This document shows positions 45,829 to 54,679 of a stretch of 64,000 nucleotides of DNA, piece after piece (the first letter of the stretch is position 1; every line of letters starts with the position of its first letter). Both the position numbers and the translations under genes were made by a program. A model generated the notes under the pieces. That model saw only the letters and a program-made list of their open reading frames with translations. It was not told the DNA's origin and made no database searches. The stretch is from Paenibacillus sp. FSL H7-0737 (GTDB lineage: Bacteria; Bacillota; Bacilli; Paenibacillales; Paenibacillaceae), in the NCBI RefSeq assembly GCF_000758545.1, contig NZ_CP009279.1, forward strand, positions 620,001-684,000. The letters are read 5' to 3'.

Positions 45829-46146
45829 ATGGGTTTTCAAACTGAATTCAATTCCGTCTGTAAGTTCAAGAATGAACAAGAGCTGTACGAGCTGCTGGAG
45901 TATGGGCGTACCAAAATGGTGAAGCAGGGCTTTCGCGTGTATCCGACGGGTCAGAAGGTGATTGCCTACACACCTGAGAATGTAGCTGTAGCGATCGTCA
46001 AAATCTCAGCCTCGATTGCAGAGATTAATTTTCAGGGGCATGAGGTTACAGCGGTCGAAATGGAACTCGTGCGTAAATTGAATGAAGAAGAATCAAAAGT
46101 GCAAACTGCACTAGCAGATGAAATGTTTTTTGGAGCGCAGGGATGA
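45829..46146 (+). CDS. Uncharacterised 105-residue protein
   Basis: A soluble mixed alpha/beta protein. EQELYELLEYGRTKMVKQGFRVYPTGQKVIAY and EINFQGHEVTAVEMELV read as two globular halves; no motif is recognised. A good AAAGGGGCG ribosome site precedes ATG. Its stop overlaps the uvsE start (ATGA), so it is translationally coupled to the repair gene. Confidence 0.75.
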   Translation: MGFQTEFNSVCKFKNEQELYELLEYGRTKMVKQGFRVYPTGQKVIAYTPENVAVAIVKISASIAEINFQGHEVTAVEMELVRKLNEEESKVQTALADEMFFGAQG

Positions 46147-47150
46147 TTGTCCGATTTGGATATGTAGCGATGTCCACCGTTATCAAAGACTGCTCACCAT
46201 CCAAGACTATGACGATGGCCTCCTTCAAGAAGCTGGATGACCGTGAAGCGGCACTTCGGCGTTTGGAGAACCTCGCTCGGATGAATCTGCACAATACGCT
46301 GCGACTAATGAAGCATAATGTGGGTTCGGACATCTTCGTGTACCGTCTCACTTCCAAGTTGATTCCTTTGGCGACGCATCCTGATTTACAGGATTGGAAT
46401 CCGTTTGCTGCGCTCGCTGAGGAATTCGCGGAAGTGGGGCAATATGTGAAAAAGCATGGGATGCGGGTGTCTTTTCATCCAGATCACTTTACAGTGCTTA
46501 GTACACCCCGTCCTGAGGTGCTAGTAAGTTCCATCCGGGATTTGCAGCACCACACGGACATGCTGAATGCCATGGGACTTCCTGCCATGGCGAAGAACAA
46601 TATTCATATTGGCGGAGCCTATGGGGACAAGCCGGTGGCAGCCAAGCGGTTTGAGAAGCAGTTCCGCGAGCTACCAGCAGCGCTGCAGGCACGTATTACG
46701 CTGGAGAATGATGATAAGACCTTCACAGCCCCGGAGACACTGGCAGTCTGCCAGAACGTAGGCCTGCCGATGGTGCTGGATATTCACCATCAATGGGTGA
46801 ATAATGAAGGAGAGCTCCCTTGGGAGCTGTGGCCTGATATTCAGCAGACATGGCGGAGCGAGCTTGCACAGAAGGATGTTCCATCTGGAGAGCTTTTCCC
46901 GCCTAAGATTCATGTATCTAGTCCGCGCAGTCCGTCTGATCCACGCAGCCATGCAGATGGTGTGGAGCCAGCGCCATTAGTAGCTTTTTTAAAGCGGATA
47001 GCTGCAGATACCCCTGCAGTCGATGTTATGATTGAGGCAAAACTAAAAGATGGTGCGTTATTTGGATTGATGGAAGCGATGAAGGAGCTGGCTGATGCCG
47101 GTAACGGAATTTCTGTATTAAATGGGGCAAGTGTGAATATCGAACCTTAA
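46143..47150 (+). CDS. uvsE: UV damage endonuclease
   Basis: 335 residues, TIM-barrel UVDE. It has VRFGYVAMS at the start, MRVSFHPDHFTVL, NNIHIGGAYGDK, LENDDK, and VLDIHHQWVN with metal-binding histidines. It nicks DNA 5' of UV photoproducts as an alternative to UvrABC and is linked to spore or UV tolerance. Coupled to the preceding small gene by a four-base overlap. Confidence 0.94.
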   Translation: MIVRFGYVAMSTVIKDCSPSKTMTMASFKKLDDREAALRRLENLARMNLHNTLRLMKHNVGSDIFVYRLTSKLIPLATHPDLQDWNPFAALAEEFAEVGQYVKKHGMRVSFHPDHFTVLSTPRPEVLVSSIRDLQHHTDMLNAMGLPAMAKNNIHIGGAYGDKPVAAKRFEKQFRELPAALQARITLENDDKTFTAPETLAVCQNVGLPMVLDIHHQWVNNEGELPWELWPDIQQTWRSELAQKDVPSGELFPPKIHVSSPRSPSDPRSHADGVEPAPLVAFLKRIAADTPAVDVMIEAKLKDGALFGLMEAMKELADAGNGISVLNGASVNIEP

Positions 47151-47166
47151 ACAATGAAAATAAGGC

Positions 47167-47192
47167 GATAGGTCCCGAATACGGGCCCTATC
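47167..47192. repeat. Hairpin after uvsE
   Basis: GATAGG-CCCG pairs with CGGG-CCTATC around a 4-base loop, with no T run; might protect the transcript end. Confidence 0.6.
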
Positions 47193-47387
47193 ATGACTTG
47201 ATATGTAACTTGAAATAGGGTACGTTGAATGAAACTTTATTACGATTAACATTCAAGGGAATATGGAGATGGGTATCCCTTATGGCGGAACTTTGAGAAC
47301 GTTTTGGCGTAGTGAACGGTATTGTGAATAGGATTGCTTTAAATTTCATGCCAATGGCGATTATGTTCAAGGAAGCGGAGTGAAGAT

Positions 47388-48272
47388 ATGAGTCCTTTAA
47401 AACCAGAGGGTAAGAAAGAACGTGAACCCTATGTAGTAACAAGCAAGGGACATACGGCGGTAGCCATTAATGCTGCTGCCAAAGCAGGAGAATGGATAAA
47501 AAGCAGACAGGGCCTGGTGAAGGAACTTAATACAAAGACATCGGCACAGGATCTGGTCACGGAAGTAGATAAAGGCGTTGAACAGATGATTCGCAGGTTG
47601 ATCCTGACACATTATCCAGATCATGCGATCCTCGGTGAGGAAGGCGTTTCCCCGGGAGCAGCAGCAGCAACCGCTGCATTGGAAGAAGCTCGTGAGCATG
47701 AATATCTGTGGATTGTAGATCCTGTAGATGGTACGACTAATTTTGTACACGGATTTCCTTTTTACTGTGTCTCCATTGCTTTAGTGATTCGTGGAGAATT
47801 AACAGTGGGGGTAATTTACGATCCGATTCGTGATGAAATGTTCGTTGCTGAAAAAGGTAAGGGAGCCTACATGCATGGTGTTCCTACCGCAGTCTCTACG
47901 GAGGACGTTTTTGGAGACAGCTTGATTGCAATGGGCTTTCCGCCGGACCGTGAATTTGCGCAACCTGTAAATATGGCAGGACTGCAGAGCATTCTTCCGC
48001 AGATTCGTGGTATTCGCGCAGGAGGTTCAGCTGCTCTACACTTGGCTTATGTGGCAGCAGGTCGGGTAGATGGATACTGGGAAGTAGGCTTAAGCCCTTG
48101 GGATTGCGCAGCAGGAGTACTGCTAGTGCTTGAATCAGGGGGCAGAATTACGGATACGCTTGGGCGTCCATACGATATTGGCACTCGTCATATAGTAGCA
48201 AGTAATGGTCATATTCACGAATATTTGGTTTCGTCACTGAAGAATGCTGAAGCAACAGGATATAAGCTTTAG
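47388..48272 (+). CDS. Inositol monophosphatase family protein
   Basis: 294 residues with a ~20-residue extra N-terminus. Metal sites are ILGEEG and WIVDPVDGTTNFVHGFP, and C-terminal WDCAAGVLLVLESGG. Substrate in bacteria is often fructose-1,6-bisphosphate, NADP or inositol phosphate; not determined here. Start follows GGAAGCGGAG. It lies 15 bases before the next small gene. Confidence 0.88.
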   Translation: MSPLKPEGKKEREPYVVTSKGHTAVAINAAAKAGEWIKSRQGLVKELNTKTSAQDLVTEVDKGVEQMIRRLILTHYPDHAILGEEGVSPGAAAATAALEEAREHEYLWIVDPVDGTTNFVHGFPFYCVSIALVIRGELTVGVIYDPIRDEMFVAEKGKGAYMHGVPTAVSTEDVFGDSLIAMGFPPDREFAQPVNMAGLQSILPQIRGIRAGGSAALHLAYVAAGRVDGYWEVGLSPWDCAAGVLLVLESGGRITDTLGRPYDIGTRHIVASNGHIHEYLVSSLKNAEATGYKL

Positions 48273-48287
48273 GGAGGACGATGCATC

Positions 48288-48548
48288 ATGAGCGAGAAGG
48301 ATGATCTGGAACGCAAGCTAAGTGAAATGTTGGTTGATGGTGAGATGGAACAGGGTGACCGTACAGCTAAAGAAATCCGTGAGATCTCTCCGAAGTATGA
48401 AATTCGTATCCAGACCACAATGGATCCTATTGTGGAGGAGACGCTGCGGTATCGTAAGATTGGACATGAACTAGACGATCGTTATGATAAATATCTGGAA
48501 CGTGCCGGGAAACATTTAAATTCACAAGAGGATTCAAATAAAGAATAA
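48288..48548 (+). CDS. Uncharacterised 86-residue charged protein
   Basis: Highly charged, predicted helical (DDLERKLSEMLVDGEME, VEETLRYRKIGHELDDRYDKYLERAGKH). The start follows a strong AGGGAGG and the gene directly trails the phosphatase gene, so they are co-transcribed. No family is recognised. Confidence 0.7.
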   Translation: MSEKDDLERKLSEMLVDGEMEQGDRTAKEIREISPKYEIRIQTTMDPIVEETLRYRKIGHELDDRYDKYLERAGKHLNSQEDSNKE

Positions 48549-48586
48549 GACATTCGTTTCTAGCTGTGATAATAATTGTCATGTTC

Positions 48587-48620
48587 AGAGCGGTTTCCCG
48601 AATATGGGAGGCCGCTCTTT
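48587..48620 (+). terminator. Terminator of the phosphatase operon
   Basis: AGAGCGG-CCC pairs with GGG-CCGCTCT and is followed by T4. Confidence 0.8.
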
Positions 48621-48675
48621 TGCGTTGCTATCAGGGATGGTAGAATGAGAATTAGAACATTTTGGGAGGGATACG

Positions 48676-49968
48676 ATGCTAAGCAAGTGGAGAAGAATTT
48701 TAGCAGCTAGCACAAGCAGTATGCTTTTGTTATCTGTGCTGATTGGCGTAGGTGCCGGATCGGCAAATGCAGCTGACACGTCTATAACACAAGATGCAAG
48801 TCAGGATGTCTTTCGCATCGTAGCTCTTGGCGATTCGATTACTGCCGGATACGAGCCGGGAATGACGGATGTGAATACCAAGCCTTACGGTTATGCGGAG
48901 CGACTACTGGAGCAGGGGTGGTATCATGGCCGGAGCGAGCTTACCAATTATGGTATTCTTGGATTGACCACTGCTGGATTACGTAATTACACTGGAGCCA
49001 TCAAGGACGGCTCAGCGATTACCGCTGAAGGTATTCAGTCAGGTCTTCCAGATCCGCGGATTGACCAATTCGTAAAGTTAACCCCGCAGATCGCATCAGA
49101 GCTGAAGGAAGCCGATCTGATTACGATTACAATTGGCGGGAATGATGTAAGCCGTCTTTTCTTACAGGTGAAGGAGCTGACAGATACAGATTTTGAATCT
49201 CAGCTGGAGCAGAAGCTAGCGGATTACAATACGAATGTGAAGGCGAGTCTTGAGAATATTCGTGCGATAAATCCTCAAGCAACAATTATATTGGCTGACC
49301 AATACCAGCCTGCTCCTAAGATCGCTCTTGGTGCGATGTACACTAAATTGATGACCGCAGCAGCGAAATTTACGGATTCGGCAGATCGTGTGGCTGCAAG
49401 TATGAATCAAGAGGGAGCAAAGGTAGTAGTAGCTCATGTAGCGGCAAAGTTTGCCGGCTCAGAGGGATCACTCACGCATATTATCGGGGCAGGACAAGCG
49501 GATTTTCACCCTACGCAGCTTGGATACGAGACCATTGCAAAAGTATTTGCTGAATTACAATGGGGGGAATACCGCATTCCCACTGTAGCGGCGATGGCTA
49601 CGGATACTGTACCGATGTCGATTGTTGTAAAGGGTGTAGAGTTAAATACGCCGAATAAGCCCATCCTTAAGAATGGTCAGAACTTCTTGGCGCTTAAAGA
49701 TATTCTAAATGCCGTAGGCGCTAACGGAAAGTGGGATAATAAGACCTCCAGTGCGACTATTGAATACGGTGGACGGACTGTTGTAATCACGATCGGTAGC
49801 AAATTTATTAAGGTGAATGGACAGAATGTAGCCATTGATACCCCTGCTTTTCTGCAAAAGGTAGGCAAAGAAGATAAAACTTATCTTCCCCTTGCCGCAT
49901 TGGCTACCGGACTTGGATTTGATGTTAATTATAGTAGCAAACTGCGAACGGCTTTCATAAATCCATAA
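48676..49968 (+). CDS. Secreted SGNH/GDSL hydrolase with copper-amine-oxidase-N-like domain
   Basis: 430 residues. Signal peptide ends at about SANAA (residue 33). The SGNH blocks are GDSIT, a glycine/asparagine block, GGNDVSRL, and HPTQLGYE. The C-terminal ~110 residues (LNTPNKPILKNGQNFLALKDIL onward) form the copper-amine-oxidase N-terminal-like domain common in secreted Paenibacillus proteins. Predicted extracellular esterase/lipase. Confidence 0.88.
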   Translation: MLSKWRRILAASTSSMLLLSVLIGVGAGSANAADTSITQDASQDVFRIVALGDSITAGYEPGMTDVNTKPYGYAERLLEQGWYHGRSELTNYGILGLTTAGLRNYTGAIKDGSAITAEGIQSGLPDPRIDQFVKLTPQIASELKEADLITITIGGNDVSRLFLQVKELTDTDFESQLEQKLADYNTNVKASLENIRAINPQATIILADQYQPAPKIALGAMYTKLMTAAAKFTDSADRVAASMNQEGAKVVVAHVAAKFAGSEGSLTHIIGAGQADFHPTQLGYETIAKVFAELQWGEYRIPTVAAMATDTVPMSIVVKGVELNTPNKPILKNGQNFLALKDILNAVGANGKWDNKTSSATIEYGGRTVVITIGSKFIKVNGQNVAIDTPAFLQKVGKEDKTYLPLAALATGLGFDVNYSSKLRTAFINP

Positions 49969-50029
49969 ATCTGCATAATATATCATAGGTACTTTAAATT
50001 AAGCCCGTAAGGCAAAGGTGGATGGAATA

Positions 50030-50620
50030 TTGTCTAGTTCAAAATTTAGTGCTGAATATATCATCACTATGGATGATATTGTACGGGAAGGTCATCCCGT
50101 ACTTCGTACCGTAGCTCAACCAGTGGAGCTTCCTCTACAGGAGGAGGATCGTGAGACTCTGCAATGTATGCTTCAGTTTCTGAAGAACAGCCAGGACCCG
50201 GAGATTTCCGAAGAATACAATTTACGCTCTGGCGTAGGTCTGTCGGCGAATCAAATCGGACTGTTGAAGCGTATGTTCGTGATGTATTCTACGGACGAGA
50301 GAGGGAGGATTGTAGAGCATGCTTGGGTTAACCCTAAGATCATCAGTCACTCACTAACCATGGTGTACTTACCGGAGAGCGAGGGGTGTCTGTCCGTTGA
50401 TCGGCCGGTGCATGGTTTTGTACCTCGTTATGAATCTGTGAAGGTAAAGGGATATGATCTTGAGGGGAAGGAAGTGGTCCTTAAATTTAAGGGCTACCAA
50501 GCCATCATTATCCAGCATGAGATTGATCATCTCGATGGGATCATGTTCTACGACCGAATCAACAAGGAAAATCCATTCAAGCTTCCTCAGGGAGTGGAAA
50601 TCCGTAACTTGTACGAGTAA
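50030..50620 (+). CDS. def: Peptide deformylase
   Basis: 196 residues, the longer Gram-positive type. Motif one is GVGLSANQIG (S-A-N-Q instead of the common A-A-x-Q), motif two EGCLSVD has the metal cysteine, and motif three QHEIDHLDG the two histidines and glutamate. It removes the formyl group from nascent chains. TTG 50030 is nine bases after AAAGGTGG; GTG 50018 is an alternative. Confidence 0.93.
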   Translation: MSSSKFSAEYIITMDDIVREGHPVLRTVAQPVELPLQEEDRETLQCMLQFLKNSQDPEISEEYNLRSGVGLSANQIGLLKRMFVMYSTDERGRIVEHAWVNPKIISHSLTMVYLPESEGCLSVDRPVHGFVPRYESVKVKGYDLEGKEVVLKFKGYQAIIIQHEIDHLDGIMFYDRINKENPFKLPQGVEIRNLYE

Positions 50621-50639
50621 AAGAAAATCTCTGAATCAT

Positions 50640-50689
50640 AAAGCGTGTGGTCTTGCAGCATAAAGCTGAGGGGTACATGCTTTTTTTTT
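50640..50689 (+). terminator. Terminator after def
   Basis: AAAGCGTGT pairs with ACATGCTTT over a loop of about 30 bases and runs into nine T. Confidence 0.65.
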
Positions 50690-50797
50690 GCTATCTGCAA
50701 GATTGAAAGATTTCGAATATTTTACAAATTAATCCACAGGAGGTACCATATAGCTAATGGGTAGAAAGTAACTTTATTATAAGAAGGAGGTTATTAA

Positions 50798-51418
50798 ATG
50801 GGTTGGGGTAGAATGCCAATAAGAGGCGTGGTCAACGAATATAATGATGAGGTTAAGAAGATTGATGAGCAGATTTTGACTCTGATTCAGGAACGTAAAG
50901 CTATAACAGGCAAAAAACGGTTCTCCCCCGAAAGTGAGCTCCTTGAGGAATGGTCAACTAGATTCGAGATGGACACTTCTCAGATTGTACAGTATATACA
51001 CAGTCTGAATGAGGCTGTGCCCAGACGGAAATATTGGGAAGAGCCCGGTTTACTGCTCGGCGTACTTCCAATTGTGAAGCGGACAGTCCTCGAAGATTGC
51101 GAGTATACACTTACACATGCTATGCAGTATGAAACGCTCAGTATAGTTACTGTGGAGATTAAGTATTTAAAAGAAACAGTGGAGCAAGTTTATCTTAAAC
51201 CGGCTCTAACATTGGAGATTTTGAGCGAGGCAGCCTATGAAATCCAGCAGCATGGAGGTCACGGAGGGGGAGCTCATACACAAATGCAGTTCTTGGTCTC
51301 GCCACCGCTGCCAGCGGATCTGGATACGGTTCAATTTGCCTTAATACCCGGAGGAGACCAAATGTTTCGACCTGCCATGACAGAGATTATATTGGACAAG
51401 CAAATTGATTTCGAATAG
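50798..51418 (+). CDS. Uncharacterised 206-residue protein
   Basis: A strong AAGGAGG precedes ATG. The N-terminal segment (KKIDEQILTLIQERKAIT) resembles a chorismate-mutase-like first helix, but the family's active-site residues are not evident further on. The C-terminus contains QHGGHGGGAHTQMQF, a possible metal-binding glycine/histidine stretch, in a beta-rich region. No function assigned. Confidence 0.75.
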   Translation: MGWGRMPIRGVVNEYNDEVKKIDEQILTLIQERKAITGKKRFSPESELLEEWSTRFEMDTSQIVQYIHSLNEAVPRRKYWEEPGLLLGVLPIVKRTVLEDCEYTLTHAMQYETLSIVTVEIKYLKETVEQVYLKPALTLEILSEAAYEIQQHGGHGGGAHTQMQFLVSPPLPADLDTVQFALIPGGDQMFRPAMTEIILDKQIDFE

Positions 51419-51427
51419 TGCCTATGC

Positions 51428-51463
51428 AAAAAACCTACCACCAGAAGCTTGGTGGTAGGTTTT
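51428..51463. terminator. Bidirectional terminator before hemL
   Basis: AAAACCTACCACCA pairs with TGGTGGTAGGTTTT around a short loop, shared by the convergent genes. Confidence 0.9.
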
Positions 51464-51491
51464 AGTATGTTTAGTGGCTGTAAATAACGTC

Positions 51492-52808
51492 TTATTTCTC
51501 AGCCGCCATAGCGCGGAATGATTCTTCTGCTGCAATCAGCGTAGCGTCGATATCTGCATCGGTATGTGCTGTCGTTAGGAACCAAGCTTCATATTTCGAA
51601 GGGGCGAGGTTAATCCCTCGGTTCAACATGTGCCGGAAGAAGCTACCGAACAATTCGCCATCTGTATCCTGTGCCTCATCGTAATTCGTAACTGGATGCT
51701 TACAGAAATGAGTAGAGAATGAACCACGGATGCGGTTGATCGTCAGTGGAATGCCATGACGGTCAGCAGATTCCTGAAGACCGCCGACAAGGCGGATCGC
51801 AAGCCGTTCCATCTCATCGTATACGCCTTCTGCGCTCAGCACTTCCAGACAGGCGATCCCTGCGGAAATGGAAGCAGGATTTCCCGCCATTGTTCCCGCT
51901 TGGTATGCCGGTCCTAGTGGGGCTACTTGTTCCATCACATGCTTACGTCCGCCGTACGCGCCGATCGGTAGACCGCCACCGATGATTTTGCCGAGTGCTG
52001 TAAGGTCAGGAGTAATGTCTTCATGGTTATCCAGTCCTGCATATGTCTGTGTGGAACCATAGTGGAAGCGGAAGGCCGTAATGACTTCGTCATAAATAAC
52101 GAGTGAGCCGTTAGCATGAGTCAGCTTGCAGAGCCCTTCGAGGAATCCGGGCTTCGGCATCACCATACCGAAATTACCGACGATCGGTTCAACCATTACA
52201 GCGGCGACATCTTCGCCCCATTTTTCTAGTGCCTCTTGCAGACTTTCCAGATCATTAAAAGGAACAGTGATTACTTCCTGTGCAATACTGCTAGGAACGC
52301 CGGCACTATCTGGAATGCCAAGCGTAGAAGGCCCGGATCCTGCTGCTACGAGCACTAGATCAGAGTGGCCGTGATAACAGCCAGCGAATTTTACGATTTT
52401 GCTGCGCTTTGTATAAGCACGAGCGACACGAATGGTAGTCATAACCGCTTCTGTGCCGGAATTGACAAACCGGACTTTATCCATAGACGGAATAGCTTCT
52501 TTAAGCATTTTAGCAAGCTTAATTTCGAGCTCTGTTGGGGTTCCGTAAAGAACACCATTCTCAGCTGCAGTGGTAATTGCCTTCGTTATATGTGGGTGAG
52601 CATGGCCGGTAATGATCGGTCCATAGGCTTGGAGATAGTCGATATATTCATTGCCATCTACATCCCAGAAGTGAGATCCGCTGGCACGTTTCATAAATAC
52701 AGGTGCTCCGCCTCCAACGGCTTTAAAAGAGCGGGAAGGGCTATTTACACCTCCAACGATATGTTGAAGGGCTTCGTGATAAAGTTGCTCAGATGTGGAA
52801 CGATTCAT
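51492..52808 (-). CDS. hemL: Glutamate-1-semialdehyde 2,1-aminomutase
   Basis: 438 residues. The PLP lysine is in [30 protein letters not shown] and [12 protein letters not shown] are aminotransferase III motifs. It converts glutamate-1-semialdehyde to 5-aminolevulinate for heme. ATG 52808 follows AAAGGATG; a frame to 52841 is possible. It is alone, not in a hemAXCDB cluster, so it may be a second (GsaB-type) copy. Confidence 0.92.
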   Translation of the reverse strand: MNRSTSEQLYHEALQHIVGGVNSPSRSFKAVGGGAPVFMKRASGSHFWDVDGNEYIDYLQAYGPIITGHAHPHITKAITTAAENGVLYGTPTELEIKLAKMLKEAIPSMDKVRFVNSGTEAVMTTIRVARAYTKRSKIVKFAGCYHGHSDLVLVAAGSGPSTLGIPDSAGVPSSIAQEVITVPFNDLESLQEALEKWGEDVAAVMVEPIVGNFGMVMPKPGFLEGLCKLTHANGSLVIYDEVITAFRFHYGSTQTYAGLDNHEDITPDLTALGKIIGGGLPIGAYGGRKHVMEQVAPLGPAYQAGTMAGNPASISAGIACLEVLSAEGVYDEMERLAIRLVGGLQESADRHGIPLTINRIRGSFSTHFCKHPVTNYDEAQDTDGELFGSFFRHMLNRGINLAPSKYEAWFLTTAHTDADIDATLIAAEESFRAMAAEK

Positions 52809-52844
52809 AATGTGATCATCCTTTCGATTGTTGGTGCTCATGGC

Positions 52845-52880
52845 AACGGGCGAACAACGGTGTTTCCGCTGTCCGCCCGT
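52845..52880. terminator. Hairpin between LCP gene and hemL
   Basis: ACGGGCG-ACA-CGG pairs with CCG-TGT-CGCCCGT. The minus-strand T run is weak; it may be an attenuating hairpin in the hemL leader. Confidence 0.6.
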
Positions 52881-52930
52881 ATTATACCATTGCCTGTAGT
52901 GTCTACTTGTGAACGTTGCTTGTCAGATCT

Positions 52931-53983
52931 TTATTGGGTTCCGCTAGTATTACTATTTGAAGTAGTCTCTGGTGAAGTTGAAGGTGTAGGCGTTGGCTCA
53001 GGGCCATTTAAGGTATCCTGAACAAATTCCTTTAATTTTTTCTCACTGCGAATGCCTATAACCTGCGATCCGTCACTTGTAGTTTCCTCTTTGAGCAGAT
53101 CCATTGGCGGAATTTGCTCACTACCGCCCATGGTACTATCGTACCCAACGGTTGCAAGCTTCCACATATCATTTACTGTCAGATTAGTTTCGATATAAGG
53201 CGTAACTTGAGACAGGATATTCGGTAGCTTGATTATGGATGTGGTCTTGATCAGCTTGTCAGCCACAACCTTGAGAAAAGCACGCTGGCGCTCGGTCCGA
53301 GTGAAGTCGGAGGTAGCGTCATGTCGAAAACGTACATATTGCAGAGCTTTATTACCGTCGAGATGCTGATATCCTTTTTTAAGATCAATGTCATACTCGG
53401 GACCATCTGCAATGGTCTTGTACACCATATCTTTCTCGACTTCATAATCTACACCACCAACGGCATCTACTAGCTTGATGAATCCTTGGAAGTCCGTGTA
53501 GACATAATATTGAATCGGGATGCCGAGCAGATCGCTTACAGTCTGCATCGCCGTGTTAGGTCCATAAATGATAGCTGAATTAATACGTTTTTCGCCGTGA
53601 TCTGGAATCGGAACGTAAGTGTCTCTAAGAATTGAGAATACGCTGATTTTCTTCTTCACGGGATCAAGTGAGGCTACGAGCATTGTATCAGAACGAGGAA
53701 TTTCTCCCTTCTTGACACCGCGGGCATCTACGCCCATTAGCAGTATATTAACAGGCTCTGTACCTTCCCATTTTGGAGGTTCTGGCGTGTCGACATCAAC
53801 AGTTTCAGCATTCTTAAATGGTGAATTCTCGGTGTTCGACATGCTGCCAAGCTCAGTGTAGATGGATGTAAAGTAGTAAATGGCTCCACCGATAATAAGG
53901 AGGAGTATAATGGCCAGTGTCCAAAGCAGCGGTTTCTTTTTTGACTTACCAGTCTTTGCGTGCCTTTTCTTTCTAGGTGGCAT
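52931..53983 (-). CDS. LytR-CpsA-Psr (LCP) family wall-polymer transferase
   Basis: 350 residues. A basic cytoplasmic tail and one TM helix (about 18-38) precede the LCP domain: NILLMGVDARG, RSDTMLVASL, FSILRDTYVPIP, and ALQYVRFRHD with DFTRTERQR. The C-terminus is Pro/Thr/Ser-rich and disordered. These proteins attach teichoic acid or other polymers to peptidoglycan from undecaprenyl diphosphate. ATG 53983 follows AAAGGAAG. Confidence 0.92.
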   Translation of the reverse strand: MPPRKKRHAKTGKSKKKPLLWTLAIILLLIIGGAIYYFTSIYTELGSMSNTENSPFKNAETVDVDTPEPPKWEGTEPVNILLMGVDARGVKKGEIPRSDTMLVASLDPVKKKISVFSILRDTYVPIPDHGEKRINSAIIYGPNTAMQTVSDLLGIPIQYYVYTDFQGFIKLVDAVGGVDYEVEKDMVYKTIADGPEYDIDLKKGYQHLDGNKALQYVRFRHDATSDFTRTERQRAFLKVVADKLIKTTSIIKLPNILSQVTPYIETNLTVNDMWKLATVGYDSTMGGSEQIPPMDLLKEETTSDGSQVIGIRSEKKLKEFVQDTLNGPEPTPTPSTSPETTSNSNTSGTQ

Positions 53984-54088
53984 TTCTCGTTCTTCCTTTC
54001 GCATTCACATTCTCTACATTATAATTTCTTTTGGGGATACGCGCAATTCATGCTCGATCCTCCAATATCAAGAAGGAGTGGATATAAC

Positions 54089-54556
54089 TTGAACGTAGTA
54101 GCTATTGGACAAAAAGTACCGAATTTCACTCTTCCGTCTTCCAACGGGCAAGAGGTTAGTTTAAGTGATTACCTGGGCCGAAAGGTCATTTTATATTTTT
54201 ATCCTAAAAATATGACACCAGCCTGTACGCAGGAGGCCTGCGAATTCCGGGACGCCCATGATCAGATTACTACGCTTGGTGCGGTTGTTCTAGGCATCAG
54301 TCCAGATCCTTTGGCTTCGCATATGAGATTTACGGAGAAGAACAGTCTACCCTTTCCACTGTTGTCTGATGAGGATCATAAGGTCAGTGAAATGTTCGGT
54401 GTATGGCAGCTTAAGAAGCTCTATGGTAGAGAATTCATGGGCATTGTACGTTCTACTTTTCTGATCGATGAGCAGGGGATCTTAGTGGAAGAATGGCGGA
54501 AAGTACGAGTGAAGGGTCATGTAGCATCTGCCATAGCAGGGATTTCCAAATCATAA
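54089..54556 (+). CDS. bcp: Thiol peroxidase, Bcp/PrxQ type
   Basis: 155 residues. The peroxidatic cysteine in MTPACTQEAC is paired with the resolving cysteine five residues later, the PrxQ pattern; FYPKNM precedes it. RSTFLIDEQG is in the C-terminal half. It reduces peroxides with thioredoxin. A TTG start is ten bases after AAGGAG. Divergent from the LCP gene. Confidence 0.92.
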   Translation: MNVVAIGQKVPNFTLPSSNGQEVSLSDYLGRKVILYFYPKNMTPACTQEACEFRDAHDQITTLGAVVLGISPDPLASHMRFTEKNSLPFPLLSDEDHKVSEMFGVWQLKKLYGREFMGIVRSTFLIDEQGILVEEWRKVRVKGHVASAIAGISKS

Positions 54557-54583
54557 AGTTTGTTAATAACTTTTTGTAAAAGT

Positions 54584-54601
54584 CTGTTACATTTTTAACA
54601 G
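54584..54601. promoter_or_regulatory. Rex-like palindrome upstream of the activase fusion gene
   Basis: CTGTTA-CATTTT-TAACAG, perfect 6-bp arms and 6-base spacer. It matches the clostridial Rex pattern TTGTTAA-N4-TTAACAA at 11 of 14 fixed positions. It lies about 13 bases before a TTGTCA -35-like hexamer. Confidence 0.5.
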
Positions 54602-54679
54602 CTTTCATAAGGTGTTGTCATGATATAGTTTCCTCATAATTGCTTCAAATTTGGAGCAAGACGAGGTGGTGTAGTGATA

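Noticed and set aside
52365..53021. 218-codon frame spanning the hemL-LCP junction
   Set aside because: Runs opposite two clear genes and across their hairpin; no protein features.
54020..54040. PerR box before bcp
   Set aside because: Only a half match (ATTATAATTT) without the second arm.
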